A DNA stretch of 48,348 nt, from positions 1-48,348 of the forward strand of contig JAHEDX010000027.1 in NCBI GenBank assembly GCA_024641005.1. Direction: 5' to 3'. Below, in pieces: positions 16,645 through 26,077 of the stretch (positions are counted from its first letter, which is position 1; every line of letters starts with the position of its first letter). The notes beneath the pieces are model-generated. The model ran no database searches. It saw nothing but the letters and a program-made list of their open reading frames with translations, and had not been told where the DNA came from. A program made the translations under genes and the position numbers. The stretch is from Acidimicrobiaceae bacterium. GTDB taxonomy: Bacteria > Actinomycetota > Acidimicrobiia > Acidimicrobiales > Ilumatobacteraceae.

Positions 16645-16696
16645 GCCTGGGTGGCAACGAGCGGCGAGGCGCAACGCCGCGATCGGCGAAACCGGC
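16645..16696. repeat. 52-bp direct repeat, copy 2
   Basis: Exact second copy, 132 bases after the first. Its left edge is extended by a further inverted repeat, GTTGCC (16643-16648) with GGCAAC (16654-16659). The unit ends six bases before the rodA stop codon, so it may also act as the rodA terminator. The rest of the gap (16440-16512 and 16565-16644) shows no gene. Confidence 0.85.
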
Positions 16697-16701
16697 GCCG
16701 C

Positions 16702-17853
16702 TCAGCGCATGCGTCGCATGTGGACGGACTGCACGAGGCCGAACATCGCGAAATAGGTGAGCAGGCTCGATCCGCCGTACGAGATGAACGGCATCGGGAG
16801 GCCGGTCACCGGCATGATCCCGAGCGTCATACCGACGTTCTGGAAGACCTGCCACAGCAACATCGTGAACACACCTGCGCACAGGTACGTACCGAGCAGG
16901 TCGCGCGACAGCGACGCGATTCGCCAGATCCGCATCAGCGCGACGACGAACAAGCTCAACAACAACGCACTGCCGACCAGACCGAACTGCTCCCCGACCG
17001 CAGCGAACGGGAAGTCGGCCCACATCACGGGCACATAGCGGTCGTTCGTGAGATTGCCCTCGAGCCAGCCCTTCCCCCACACTCCGCCGGTTCCGACCGC
17101 TCGAATTGCGTTGCGAACCTGGTAGATCGAGTCCTCGTTGGCATTCTGACCCACGAAGACCCGCAACCGCTCCTTCTGGTACTCGTTGACGAATCCGCTC
17201 ACGAAGGTCGCGGCAACGGTGGAGATCGACAGGAACGTGATCGTGGCGATGTATTTCGGCTTGGCACCGGCGACGAACAGCACACCCATCGCGATGCTGA
17301 TGATCACCGATGCCGAACCCAGGTCGGGCTGGGCGATGATCAGCACCGCCGGCGCGCCGACGAGGATGAGTCCGACCAGGAACCTCGGGTAGGTGACCTC
17401 GTCACTACGTCCCTCGGCGAGGAAGCTCGCCAAGGCGATCAGAGTGGTGAACTTCGCCAGTTCGGCGGGCTGGAAGTTGATCGGCCCGAGGTCGAACGAG
17501 ATCCGACTGAGTCCCTGCGCGAGACCCATCAGGATCAGCAGCACGAGGATGACGATCGTGACCCCGTAGAGAAAGGCCGCCCGTTCCTTGAACCACTCGT
17601 AGTCGACCGACATGATGCCGAGCATCACGACGCTCGCCGCGATCGCGAACACGACTTGTCGCGTCACGAATGCATACGGATCACCCGTGATCGTCGTCCA
17701 CGACGCCGAATACACGACGAAACAGCCGATGATGGTGAGCGCACCCTGCGTGATGAGCAACACCCAGTCGACATTTCGACTCGGATCACCAGGGCTGGAT
17801 CTGATGTTGCCGAGACCGCTGTCGGGCCGACGACTCAGGAACGTCATCGTCAT
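16702..17853 (-). CDS. rodA: SEDS peptidoglycan polymerase RodA
   Basis: A 383-aa membrane protein of the SEDS (FtsW/RodA/SpoVE) family, the glycosyltransferase that polymerises lipid II during cell elongation. About ten hydrophobic segments are visible. Signature regions: FQPAELAKF in the centre, then IIAQPDLGSA (family Asp-containing loop), GTGGVWGKGWLEG, PFAAVGEQFGLVG and the C-terminal GLPMPFISYGGSSLL. It follows the class B PBP gene with a 9-base gap, the usual cognate pair. The start is either ATG 17853 or the second ATG six bases later. Confidence 0.95.
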   Translation of the reverse strand: MTMTFLSRRPDSGLGNIRSSPGDPSRNVDWVLLITQGALTIIGCFVVYSASWTTITGDPYAFVTRQVVFAIAASVVMLGIMSVDYEWFKERAAFLYGVTIVILVLLILMGLAQGLSRISFDLGPINFQPAELAKFTTLIALASFLAEGRSDEVTYPRFLVGLILVGAPAVLIIAQPDLGSASVIISIAMGVLFVAGAKPKYIATITFLSISTVAATFVSGFVNEYQKERLRVFVGQNANEDSIYQVRNAIRAVGTGGVWGKGWLEGNLTNDRYVPVMWADFPFAAVGEQFGLVGSALLLSLFVVALMRIWRIASLSRDLLGTYLCAGVFTMLLWQVFQNVGMTLGIMPVTGLPMPFISYGGSSLLTYFAMFGLVQSVHMRRMR

Positions 17854-17862
17854 GACGTCGGC

Positions 17863-20070
17863 TCACTCGACATCTCGCACCTGCGTCTGCACACCGTCGC
17901 CGTACTTCGACCGGTAACAGGTCCGGTCCTTGAGCTCGAGGGGAGGGGCCGAGACCGTTGCGGTCAGGTCGAGCGGCTCGGACAGCTCGACGGGTTCCAT
18001 GGCAGCGAGCTCGGACAGCGCCAGGAAGACACACTTGACCACCGGCGCTGCCGCCTGCGAGCCGTACCCGGACTTCTCGAGATACGCGGTCACGACGTAC
18101 GGACGCTTGTCATCGGTACTGAACCCGGTGAACACCGACGAATCGTACCAGGGGTAGTTGTTGGCACCCTGGGCAGTGCCGGTCTTGCCGGCGAGCGGAA
18201 TCGCCTCATCACCACGCGGGTAATCGTCGAAGAGATGCTCACCCGTCGTCTTGTGGTACGAGTCGGATTCGACCCCTCGTCCGTAGATGACGCGCTGCAG
18301 GCCCTGCACGATCGGCTGGCGCACGTCGTCGGGCATCGCGATCTGCCGAGTCAATGTCGGGGCTTTCAAGTCCTTGAAGATCGTTCCCTGCGAGAAGTCC
18401 GCGTAGCCGGGAGCACCGTCGGGAACCCCTGGATTCCAGATCGCCCGCACGATCGTCGGTTGCAGCACGAACCCGCGATTGGCGATCGTTGCGTAGCCGT
18501 TGGCGAGTTGGAGCGGGGTGGAGGACAACAGTCCCTGGCCGATCGCCAGCTGAACGTTGTCGCCGACGTAGTAGCCGCGCCCTTCGTCCTCGCTGATCAC
18601 CCCGCGCTCGGCATACAACCGCTTGAGTTCCTTGTCGGGCACTGTGCCGTCGAATTCGAACGGCAATTCGACGCCGGAGTCGGCCCCGAACCCGAACAGT
18701 TTGACCTGCTCCTGGAGGATCGGCAGACCACCGTTGCGCTCGAGAATCTCTTCACCGATCCGGTAGAAGAACGCGTCCGACGACACGGCAAGCGCGTCTT
18801 CCACGTCGACCTTGCCGTACACGCACGGGCGCCCGTTGCCGCAGGTGGCGTTCTTGTACTCGCATCGCACGAGACCTGCACGACACTTCGCCTGGTCGAC
18901 CGAATACAGCTGGTACGCGCCGGTGTCGGTGAAGATCTCGCTCGAGGTGATCAGGCCGGTATTGAGCGCCGCGAACGCCGTGAAGGGCTTGAACGTCGAG
19001 CCCAGGTTGTAGCGACCCTGCACCGCCCGGTTGACGAGGATCGATTTGTCGGGGTCGTCGGTCACCGGGAAGATCTGCTTGAACTTGGTGCTCGACAGCC
19101 CTGCCTCGAACCATCGGTTGTCGAATGTCGGATAGCTCGCCATCGCGATGATGTCGCCAGTCGTGTAATCGAGCACCACCGACGAAGCCGCCGGCGCCTT
19201 GAAGTAGACCTCCTCGCCCTGTGTGAGATCCATCCGTTCCCGCGTCCCATCCGGCTTCTTGACGATCGGGTTCGGTGCCGTCTGGGTGCGGCGCAGATCG
19301 AGTGTGGTCTCGATCGCCTGCTCGGCATATTGCTGCACGTCGAGATCGATGGTGAGCTGGACATCGAACCCGTTGATCGGGGGAACCTCTTCGATCACGC
19401 GAACCGGCCGATTGGCCGCGTCGACCTCGATGACCTTCTTGCCCCAGGCCCCGTGCAACACATCCTCGAAGCTGCGTTCGACTCCGAACTGCCCGATTCT
19501 CTCGTTGCGGAGATACCCGAGTTGCAGCTTCTCGTCGAGCTGCTCGGGGGTGATCGCCCCCATGTACCCGATGACGTGGGCAGCGTGGGGTGCGTACGGG
19601 TACACCCGTTTCCAGTCGGTGACGATCTCGACACCCGGGAAGTCCTCGATCCGCTCGAGGATCGCGATCGCGGTCGGCTCGTCGATGTCCTGCTTGATCG
19701 GGAAGGGCAAGAACGGGCTGTCGATCTGTGAGTCGAACCGGGCTTGCATCGCCTCGACCGGCACCTGCACCCAGCCGGACAGGCGGGTGAAGATCTCTTC
19801 TCGCTGTGTCTTGCGCCGAAGCATCTGCCAATCGACCGCAACGGTGAGAATTCGTTCGTTGTCCGCGAGTATCCGCCCGTGGACATCGAAGATCCGGCCC
19901 CGCTCGGGGGCCAACCGCACGGTGCGCGTCTTCGAGATCGTGACACTCTCCTGTAGCTCGTCCGACTTCACGGTCTGCAGGAACCAGAGCCGGACTCCGA
20001 GCAGCGAGAAGAGCAACACCCCAACCAGGGCGAGCACGCCCAGGCGCGTGGCGCGGCGATCAACAGCCAT
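17863..20070 (-). CDS. mrdA: Class B penicillin-binding protein 2 (elongasome transpeptidase)
   Basis: A 735-aa transpeptidase that cross-links peptidoglycan made by RodA. One N-terminal membrane helix (11-31), the PBP dimerisation region with RGRIFDVHGRILADN, then the transpeptidase domain with STFK (358-361, catalytic Ser358), SSD (430-432, usually SxN) and KTGTAQ (629-634). An insertion between the first two motifs holds four Cys (396, 403, 410, 416), probably extracellular. At 735 aa it is longer than most PBP2 proteins (about 630). Start at ATG 20070; codons upstream are not family-like. It belongs to the mreBCD-mrdA-rodA unit. Confidence 0.95.
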   Translation of the reverse strand: MAVDRRATRLGVLALVGVLLFSLLGVRLWFLQTVKSDELQESVTISKTRTVRLAPERGRIFDVHGRILADNERILTVAVDWQMLRRKTQREEIFTRLSGWVQVPVEAMQARFDSQIDSPFLPFPIKQDIDEPTAIAILERIEDFPGVEIVTDWKRVYPYAPHAAHVIGYMGAITPEQLDEKLQLGYLRNERIGQFGVERSFEDVLHGAWGKKVIEVDAANRPVRVIEEVPPINGFDVQLTIDLDVQQYAEQAIETTLDLRRTQTAPNPIVKKPDGTRERMDLTQGEEVYFKAPAASSVVLDYTTGDIIAMASYPTFDNRWFEAGLSSTKFKQIFPVTDDPDKSILVNRAVQGRYNLGSTFKPFTAFAALNTGLITSSEIFTDTGAYQLYSVDQAKCRAGLVRCEYKNATCGNGRPCVYGKVDVEDALAVSSDAFFYRIGEEILERNGGLPILQEQVKLFGFGADSGVELPFEFDGTVPDKELKRLYAERGVISEDEGRGYYVGDNVQLAIGQGLLSSTPLQLANGYATIANRGFVLQPTIVRAIWNPGVPDGAPGYADFSQGTIFKDLKAPTLTRQIAMPDDVRQPIVQGLQRVIYGRGVESDSYHKTTGEHLFDDYPRGDEAIPLAGKTGTAQGANNYPWYDSSVFTGFSTDDKRPYVVTAYLEKSGYGSQAAAPVVKCVFLALSELAAMEPVELSEPLDLTATVSAPPLELKDRTCYRSKYGDGVQTQVRDVE

Positions 20071-20126
20071 GTCGAGAGTCTCGCGTGGCGAGGCGTGCAA
20101 CGGTGGGCGGGCACGATCCGATGTGG

Positions 20127-20657
20127 TCAGCCATCAGCAGGCATCTTCCATTCGGGGCGTTCGAGCTTGAGCGCCCACCGCGCCAACGGCACGAGCAACA
20201 CACTGGACGCTGCTGCCGCAATCGCGACGACCGGAACAATTTTCGCCATCTCGGGAACGAAGGCATCCTCCTCACCGATGAATCGCCGAACGACGGGCAC
20301 GCACGCCTCGCCGATCCCGGCGCCGACACCGACGAAGAGCGCCGCCAGCCACCAGGTCGTCTCGATCCGGATCAAGTCGACCCAGCCGGCGACGTATCCG
20401 GCGATACCCATGGTGATCGACGTCGATCCGAGCGGGGAACCGACCGCGAGATCGAACATGATCCCGAGCGCGAAGCCGGTGATCGCCCCGCGTTCCGGAC
20501 CGCCGGCCGCTCCGGCGGCCGCTGCGAACGCCAGCACGATCTGGATGATCACCCCAAAGGGCTGCAACTCGACGAACAGGGTCTTCTGCAACGCCAGCAG
20601 CATCATTCCGATCGGGATGACGCGTGTCAGCGAGCTCGTCAGTAGGGCGCCGAGCAT
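20127..20657 (-). CDS. mreD: Rod-shape protein MreD
   Basis: A 176-aa integral membrane protein with about five or six hydrophobic helices. Features fit MreD: the short N-terminal helix and LQKTLFVELQPFGVI, a Gly/Ala-rich segment, then GFALGIMFDLAVGSPLGSTS, the most conserved MreD region. It links cytoskeletal MreB and MreC to the elongation synthases. Position and size match, with its ATG six bases after the mreC stop. MreD is poorly conserved in general, so gene order is part of the evidence. Confidence 0.9.
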   Translation of the reverse strand: MLGALLTSSLTRVIPIGMMLLALQKTLFVELQPFGVIIQIVLAFAAAAGAAGGPERGAITGFALGIMFDLAVGSPLGSTSITMGIAGYVAGWVDLIRIETTWWLAALFVGVGAGIGEACVPVVRRFIGEEDAFVPEMAKIVPVVAIAAAASSVLLVPLARWALKLERPEWKMPADG

Positions 20658-20663
20658 CGAGAG

Positions 20664-21773
20664 CTACCTGAGCGCCGGAGCTTCGGTCGGCGGAACATAG
20701 AGGATCACCGTCAAGAAGATGAGGCGGTTGAGGTCGGCATTCAGCTCGACCTCGAGTTCGAGACCGGCGGTGCCGGCCCTCTGGATCACGTTGGCCACCT
20801 TCCCCACCGGGATGTCGGGCGGCGCAAGGCTGAGGCTGCCGCCCGCGGTCAGCACCGCGTCGCCCTCGGCGACGCGACCGAACTGCGGTGAGTCGGCGAT
20901 GAACCGGACGCGGGGCAGCCGGTCGGCGCCGAAACCGTTCAGCTCTCCGGTTTCGCGGGTGACCTCGACCATTTCGACCGCGGTGGTCGTGGTGGTCGAC
21001 GAGGTCGAGGTCGTCGCTCCTGGCGGACCTTGCAGGTTGGGATCGATCGGGTTGCCGGCGCCGTCGACGGGCCGCGGAATCGTGGTCGTCGTCGTCGTGG
21101 TGGTCGAGGTACTCGTGGTCGATGTGGTCGTGGTCGACGTCGTCGTGGTGACGTCGGAGACGGCCAGCCCGCTCGGCACCGTGTCGGGCACGCTGGTCGT
21201 GGGCGTCGCACGCACTTCGGCCACCACCTTCACGGGGACGTGGTACTGCGGATCGGTCGCGAGCATGACGATCGCTGTCTCGGGGAACACGTTCGTGATC
21301 TTGCCCACCAGACCCGCGCTGTTGATCACGGGCATCCCGACGCGGATACCGTCGAGCGACCCACGGTCGATCTCGACCCGCTGGTCGAAGTTGCTGGGGG
21401 ACGACCCGATGATGCTTGCGGTGACCCGGTCGAACGCTGCGAGCGACTCGAGGTCGAGCAGTGCGCGTAGGTCTCTGTTCTCGATCAGCGCGTTCTGCGC
21501 CGCGATCTGGTCGCTGCGCTGGGCGTCGAGTTGCTCTTGGAGACGCTGGTTCTCTTGTTCGAGTTCGTCGATGTCGGTCATGCCGTGCCACATCCGCGAG
21601 ACCGGTCGCGTGATGACGTCGCCGGCGATCTCGAAGGGCCGCAGCGCGTATTCGAACCCGGAGCGGGCAGCGTTGAAGACCGCGTTGCCACGCAAGTCGA
21701 GAGTGATGAGCAGCACGGACGACAGCAGCAGGATGATCATCGTGCGGCGCCGGCCGGCGGAGTAGATCGCCAT
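20664..21773 (-). CDS. mreC: Rod-shape protein MreC with Thr/Ser-rich insertion
   Basis: A 369-aa bitopic protein: membrane helix at 11-28, coiled coil about 68-105 (DELEQENQRLQEQLDAQRSD), then the MreC beta-domains (IIGSSPSNFDQRVEIDRGSLDGIRVGMPVI near 121-150 and GEGDAVLTAGG-like VAEGDAVLTAGG near 301). MreC organises the periplasmic side of the elongasome. The unusual part is residues about 190-268: a low-complexity Thr/Ser block with nearly uninterrupted Thr at 208-231 and 253-264 that splits the two beta-domains. Such blocks are seen in linkers of exported actinobacterial proteins, but not in standard MreC. It starts 13 bases after the mreB stop. Confidence 0.93.
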   Translation of the reverse strand: MAIYSAGRRRTMIILLLSSVLLITLDLRGNAVFNAARSGFEYALRPFEIAGDVITRPVSRMWHGMTDIDELEQENQRLQEQLDAQRSDQIAAQNALIENRDLRALLDLESLAAFDRVTASIIGSSPSNFDQRVEIDRGSLDGIRVGMPVINSAGLVGKITNVFPETAIVMLATDPQYHVPVKVVAEVRATPTTSVPDTVPSGLAVSDVTTTTSTTTTSTTSTSTTTTTTTTIPRPVDGAGNPIDPNLQGPPGATTSTSSTTTTTAVEMVEVTRETGELNGFGADRLPRVRFIADSPQFGRVAEGDAVLTAGGSLSLAPPDIPVGKVANVIQRAGTAGLELEVELNADLNRLIFLTVILYVPPTEAPALR

Positions 21774-21786
21774 GGAGCCGGACGCG

Positions 21787-22821
21787 TTAGTCGTCGCCGC
21801 CGAGCGACATCAGCCCCCGCATGGCATCGATGTTCTCGAGGGCCCGCCCGGACCCGATGACGACGCTGTACAACGGCTCGTCCGCAACCCGGATCGGCAT
21901 GCCGGTCTCGTGAGCAAGACGCTGATCGAGCCCACCGAGCAATGCCCCACCGCCGGTGAGGGTGATGCCGTCTTCCATGATGTCTGCCGCTAGTTCGGGC
22001 GGCGTCTTGTCGAGCGTGGTCTTCACGGCATCGACGATCGCGCTGACCGGCTCGGCGAGCGCCTCACGGACGTGCTCGGTGGTGAGCTGAATCGTGCGAG
22101 GAAGCCCGGACACGAGATCGCGGCCGCGGATGTCGGCCGTGAGCTCTTCTTCCATCGGCCAGGCAGAGCCCATCTGGATCTTGATCTCTTCGGAGGTGCG
22201 ATCGCCGATCGCGAGCGAGTACTCCTTCTTGACGTACTGCAGGATCGCGTCGTCGAGTTCGTCGCCGGCGACGCGTACCGACTGCGCCGTCACGATGCCG
22301 CCGAGCGAGATGACCGCCACCTCGGTGGTGCCACCGCCGATATCGACGATCATGTTGCCGCTCGGCTCGTGGACGGGAAGGTTCGCTCCGATCGCGGCCG
22401 CCATCGGCTCTTCGATGATGTGAACCGGCTTGCGGGCGCCGGCGTACTCGGCAGCATCCTGCACTGCTCGCTGCTCGACACCGGTGATGCCCGACGGCAC
22501 ACAGATGATCATCCGCGGCTTGGACCACTTGCTGGCGTGCACCTTCTGGATGAAGTACCGCAGCATCTTCTCGCAGACCTCGAAGTCGGCGATCACACCG
22601 TCTTTCAACGGTCGGATGGCCTTGATGTGGTTCGGAGTACGACCCATCATCCGCTTGGCCTCGACGCCGACCGCGACCGGCCTGCCGTCATTGACGTTGA
22701 TCGCCACGACCGAGGGTTCGTCGAGGACGATGCCGAGGCCGCGGGCGTAGATGAGGGTGTTGGCAGTGCCGAGGTCGATCGCGAGGTCGCGGCCCAGGCT
22801 CAGGGGATTACTGCGTGCCAT
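21787..22821 (-). CDS. mreB: Actin-like rod-shape protein MreB
   Basis: A 344-aa bacterial actin that positions cell-wall elongation. Nucleotide-binding motifs: [14 protein letters not shown] (phosphate 1), [28 protein letters not shown], the second phosphate loop [17 protein letters not shown], and the adenosine motif [15 protein letters not shown]. Length and sequence are canonical. A very strong Shine-Dalgarno, GAAAGGAGGTCGAG, lies directly before the ATG, so high expression is expected. It is first in the mreBCD-mrdA-rodA cluster. Confidence 0.98.
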   Translation of the reverse strand: MARSNPLSLGRDLAIDLGTANTLIYARGLGIVLDEPSVVAINVNDGRPVAVGVEAKRMMGRTPNHIKAIRPLKDGVIADFEVCEKMLRYFIQKVHASKWSKPRMIICVPSGITGVEQRAVQDAAEYAGARKPVHIIEEPMAAAIGANLPVHEPSGNMIVDIGGGTTEVAVISLGGIVTAQSVRVAGDELDDAILQYVKKEYSLAIGDRTSEEIKIQMGSAWPMEEELTADIRGRDLVSGLPRTIQLTTEHVREALAEPVSAIVDAVKTTLDKTPPELAADIMEDGITLTGGGALLGGLDQRLAHETGMPIRVADEPLYSVVIGSGRALENIDAMRGLMSLGGDD

Positions 22822-22896
22822 CTCGACCTCCTTTCAACGATCGTTCGGGCGACTCCGATGGCCGGACACTCACCAGAATCGCACAATGAGACGATG

Positions 22897-23307
22897 TTAC
22901 AGATTCGGGAAGAAGATACCGATCTCGCGCTCGGCGCTGGCGAGCGAGTCGCTGCCGTGAACCAGGTTCTCGGTGAACAAGATGCCGAGGTCACCGCGGA
23001 TCGTTCCCGGCGCCGCCGTGCGCGGATTGGTCGCACCCATCATCGCCCGCACCACTTCCCACGTGTCCTCGGGGCCTTCGACGACCATCGCAACGACCGG
23101 ACCGCGGCTCATGAAGGCCACGAGTTCAGCGTAGAAGCCCTTGCCGACGTGTTCTTCGTAATGGCGAGCCAACGTGTCGGCATCGAGCCGGCGCAGCTCC
23201 ATCGCGACGATGTCGAGGTTCTTGGCCTCGAAACGGGACACGACCTCACCGACGAGCTTGCGCTCGACGGTGTCGGGCTTCAACAGGACCAATGTGCGAT
23301 CAGACAT
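22897..23307 (-). CDS. ndk: Nucleoside diphosphate kinase
   Basis: A 136-aa enzyme that balances NTP and dNTP pools by phosphate transfer through a phospho-histidine. The N-terminus is MSDRTLVLLKPDTVER; GATNPRTAAPGTIRGDLG and the active-site block ENLVHGSDSLASAEREI (His117) are diagnostic. Length is normal. The ATG at 23307 was chosen because upstream in-frame sequence runs toward folC and lacks family similarity. No clear Shine-Dalgarno is visible. Confidence 0.97.
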   Translation of the reverse strand: MSDRTLVLLKPDTVERKLVGEVVSRFEAKNLDIVAMELRRLDADTLARHYEEHVGKGFYAELVAFMSRGPVVAMVVEGPEDTWEVVRAMMGATNPRTAAPGTIRGDLGILFTENLVHGSDSLASAEREIGIFFPNL

Positions 23308-23387
23308 GGCCCGTGACGCTATCGGGCAAACCGAGCGCCGACGCCGCGACCGTCGGCCAGGCGGGGCGCAGCCCAGCCCTCGTCGGC

Positions 23388-24683
23388 TCAGGTCGCGTAT
23401 TTGCGCAACGCCGAACGGGCAGCGCCCGCGACATAGATGCTGCCTGCGGCCAGGATGGCATCGTCGATGTCGGCGTTCGCCAACGCCGCTCGACACGCCG
23501 CATCGACCGAGTCGTGGACGTACACCTCGTCACATCCGAGCCGCCGGGCGGCCCGAGCCACTTCGTCGCCCGGAACGCCACGCGGCGACGGCGCCGTGCA
23601 AGCGTGCACCACGTCGAACTCGTCGGCACGGAGGGCAGCGACCATCTCGTCGGGGTCGCGCAGGGTGCCAACGATCAGAATGCGGCGACCGTCTGGATGG
23701 AAGTCGCCGAAGAAGACCGCAGCGCAGACGTCGGCACCTGGAGGGTTGTGCGCGCCATCGATGATCGTCAGCGGCTGAACGCCCAGCACCTCGAACCGTC
23801 CGGGCATCTCGACGTTGGCGAAGCCTTCGTGTACGACGTCCTCCGACAACGGCGCGGCGAAGAAGGTTTCGACGGCGGCAAGCGCCACGGACGCGTTGTC
23901 CCCCTGGTGGGCGCCGTGCAGCGGTAGGAAGACCTCGGAGTAGATCGTGGTCGGGGTTCGCAGGTCGAGCGCACGCCCACCGATCGCGAGAGAGTTGTCG
24001 AGTGTCTCGAAATCGTCGCCCCGTACCAGCGTGCTCGCCCCGCCCTCGTCGCGGAAGATCTGCACGAGATCCGGCTTGGTCTCACCGATCACCGCTGCAC
24101 TTCCTGGCTTGATGATGCCTGCCTTCTCGCGCGCGATGTCCGCCAGGGCCGGGCCGGCGAACTCGGTGTGGTCGAGGGCGATGTTCGTGACCACGGCAAC
24201 CTGCGCATCGACGATGTTGGTGGCGTCCCACCGTCCGAGCATGCCCACCTCGATGACAGCGATGTCGACGGCCACGTCGGCGAACCAGCGGAACGCAGCT
24301 GCTGTGACCGCCTCGAAGTAGGTGGGGCGCACGCCCGTGATCACCTCGACCGCAGCGATGCTGGCGACCTGCTCGGCAAAGTCCTCATCGGAGATCGGTT
24401 CACCATTGCGCTTGATGCGCTCGTTGATGCGCTCGAGATGTGGACTGGTGTAGGTACCGACGGTGAGGCCCTGCGCCATGAGCAGACGGCTGATCATCTG
24501 CACGGTCGAGCCCTTGCCGTTGGTGCCGGTGACGTGGATCACCGGCTGGGCGTGCTGAGGGTCGCCCATCGCCGCACACAACGCCGCTATCGAATCGGTC
24601 GACGGGTCATCGACCCGTCCCGTCTTGTCGTATGACGCGTGCTCGTCGAGATATGCGAGCGCGTCAGCGAAATCCATCGTCAT
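23388..24683 (-). CDS. folC: Folylpolyglutamate synthase / dihydrofolate synthase
   Basis: A 431-aa Mur-ligase-superfamily enzyme that adds glutamate to folates (and dihydropteroate). The P-loop is VTGTNGKGST near 51-60, followed by TYTSPHLERINERI, the metal/ATP region EVGMLGRWDATNIV, and the C-terminal domain with LTIIDGAHNPPGAD (conserved DGAHNP). Two ATGs six bases apart (24683 and 24677) are possible starts. It lies between clpX and ndk; the valS gene often found upstream of folC in Actinobacteria is not here. Confidence 0.95.
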   Translation of the reverse strand: MTMDFADALAYLDEHASYDKTGRVDDPSTDSIAALCAAMGDPQHAQPVIHVTGTNGKGSTVQMISRLLMAQGLTVGTYTSPHLERINERIKRNGEPISDEDFAEQVASIAAVEVITGVRPTYFEAVTAAAFRWFADVAVDIAVIEVGMLGRWDATNIVDAQVAVVTNIALDHTEFAGPALADIAREKAGIIKPGSAAVIGETKPDLVQIFRDEGGASTLVRGDDFETLDNSLAIGGRALDLRTPTTIYSEVFLPLHGAHQGDNASVALAAVETFFAAPLSEDVVHEGFANVEMPGRFEVLGVQPLTIIDGAHNPPGADVCAAVFFGDFHPDGRRILIVGTLRDPDEMVAALRADEFDVVHACTAPSPRGVPGDEVARAARRLGCDEVYVHDSVDAACRAALANADIDDAILAAGSIYVAGAARSALRKYAT

Positions 24684-24707
24684 GGGAATCTCGCGCTTCG
24701 ATGGCGG

Positions 24708-25988
24708 TCAGCTTGCGGCCCGACGCGGGCGAGGCGAAGCGCTCTTGCGCGGCACGAGCGTCGGCAGGGTGCGCTGGTGGACGGTGGCGTCATCGATCAC
24801 GACCTTGCCCACGTCGGTGCGGCCAGGCAGGTCGTACATCGTGTTGAGCAGGACCTCTTCGAGGATCGCCCGAAGCCCTCGGGCGCCGGTACCGCGCAGG
24901 ATCGCCAGCTCGGCGATCGCGGTCAGCCCATCCTCGGTGAACTCGAGCTCGACGTCCTCGAACGCGAAGACCTTCTGATACTGCTTGACGAGCGAGTTCT
25001 TCGGCTCGGTGAGGATCTGGACCAGTGCCGACTGATCGAGCGAGCGAACGACACCCACCATCGGCAACCGGCCGATGAACTCGGGGATCATGCCGAACTT
25101 GACGAGGTCTTCGGGCAACACCTGGGAAAACAGCTCGCCGGCGTCTCGGTCGGCCTTGGTCTTCACCGTGCCGTGGAAACCGACACCCTGCTTGCCGACA
25201 CGTTGCTCGATGATCTTCTCGAGTCCGGCGAAGGCGCCTCCCAGGATGAACAACACGTTGGTGGTGTCGATGGTGATGAACTCTTGGTGGGGATGCTTGC
25301 GGCCGCCCTGAGGTGGCACGGATGCCTGTGTTCCCTCGAGGATCTTCAACAATGCTTGCTGCACGCCCTCGCCCGAGACGTCACGGGTGATCGACGGATT
25401 CTCGCTCTTGCGGGCGATCTTGTCGATCTCGTCGATGTAGATGATGCCGGTCTCGGCACGCTTGGTGTCGAAGTCTGCGGCCTGGATGAGCTTGAGAAGA
25501 ATGTTCTCGACGTCCTCACCGACATAGCCGGCCTCGGTGAGCGCCGTGGCGTCAGCGACGGCGAACGGCACGTTGAGCATTCGCGCCAGTGTCTGCGCGA
25601 GATGCGTCTTGCCGCAACCGGTGGGGCCGAGCATCAAGATGTTGGACTTCTGCAGCTCGACGTCGTCGCGCCGGCCGATACCGGTCTGCTGCTGGTATTG
25701 GATTCGCTTGTAGTGGTTGTAGACCGCCACCGACAGGATCTTCTTGGCATCGTCCTGACCGACCACGTAATCGTCGAGGAACTCGCGGATCTCTCGTGGG
25801 TTGGGCAGCTGGTCAAAGGTCAGCTCGCCGGTGTCGGTGAGCTCTTCCTCGATGATCTCGTTGCAGAGATCGATGCACTCGTCGCAGATGTAGACGCCAG
25901 GACCGGCGATCAGCTTCTTGACCTGCTTTTGGGACTTGCCGCAGAACGAACACTTCAAGAGTTCGCCGGTGTCTCCGAATTTCGCCAT
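24708..25988 (-). CDS. clpX: ATP-dependent Clp protease ATP-binding subunit ClpX
   Basis: A 426-aa AAA+ unfoldase that feeds substrates to ClpP. The N-terminal zinc-binding domain has Cys13, 16, 35 and 38 (CSFC and CDEC). The AAA+ core has Walker A GPTGCGKT, pore loop GYVGED, Walker [11 protein letters not shown], and the ClpP-binding IGF-type region near [15 protein letters not shown]. The C-terminus is [13 protein letters not shown] plus a basic tail. GAAAGGGGGCGG precedes the ATG. ClpP is immediately upstream, giving the tig-clpP-clpX unit. Confidence 0.97.
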   Translation of the reverse strand: MAKFGDTGELLKCSFCGKSQKQVKKLIAGPGVYICDECIDLCNEIIEEELTDTGELTFDQLPNPREIREFLDDYVVGQDDAKKILSVAVYNHYKRIQYQQQTGIGRRDDVELQKSNILMLGPTGCGKTHLAQTLARMLNVPFAVADATALTEAGYVGEDVENILLKLIQAADFDTKRAETGIIYIDEIDKIARKSENPSITRDVSGEGVQQALLKILEGTQASVPPQGGRKHPHQEFITIDTTNVLFILGGAFAGLEKIIEQRVGKQGVGFHGTVKTKADRDAGELFSQVLPEDLVKFGMIPEFIGRLPMVGVVRSLDQSALVQILTEPKNSLVKQYQKVFAFEDVELEFTEDGLTAIAELAILRGTGARGLRAILEEVLLNTMYDLPGRTDVGKVVIDDATVHQRTLPTLVPRKSASPRPRRAAS

Positions 25989-26077
25989 GTGTGCCGCCCC
26001 CTTTCAGAATGCCCGAGTGTCGCCTCGGTGGTCACCGACACCGTCGGCGACCGAGGTTAGTGACCCTGACCCCGCAG

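Noticed and set aside
16651-19731. A 1026-codon open frame on the plus strand opposite rodA and mrdA
   Set aside because: Its translation is rich in Arg, His, Asp and Glu without any domain, as expected for the complement of high-GC genes. The minus strand carries clear RodA and PBP2 motifs.
21000-21160. GTC/GTG simple repeat considered as a sequencing or assembly artefact
   Set aside because: The MreC frame stays open and resumes with conserved sequence after the repeat, so it is taken as real, with possible length variation.
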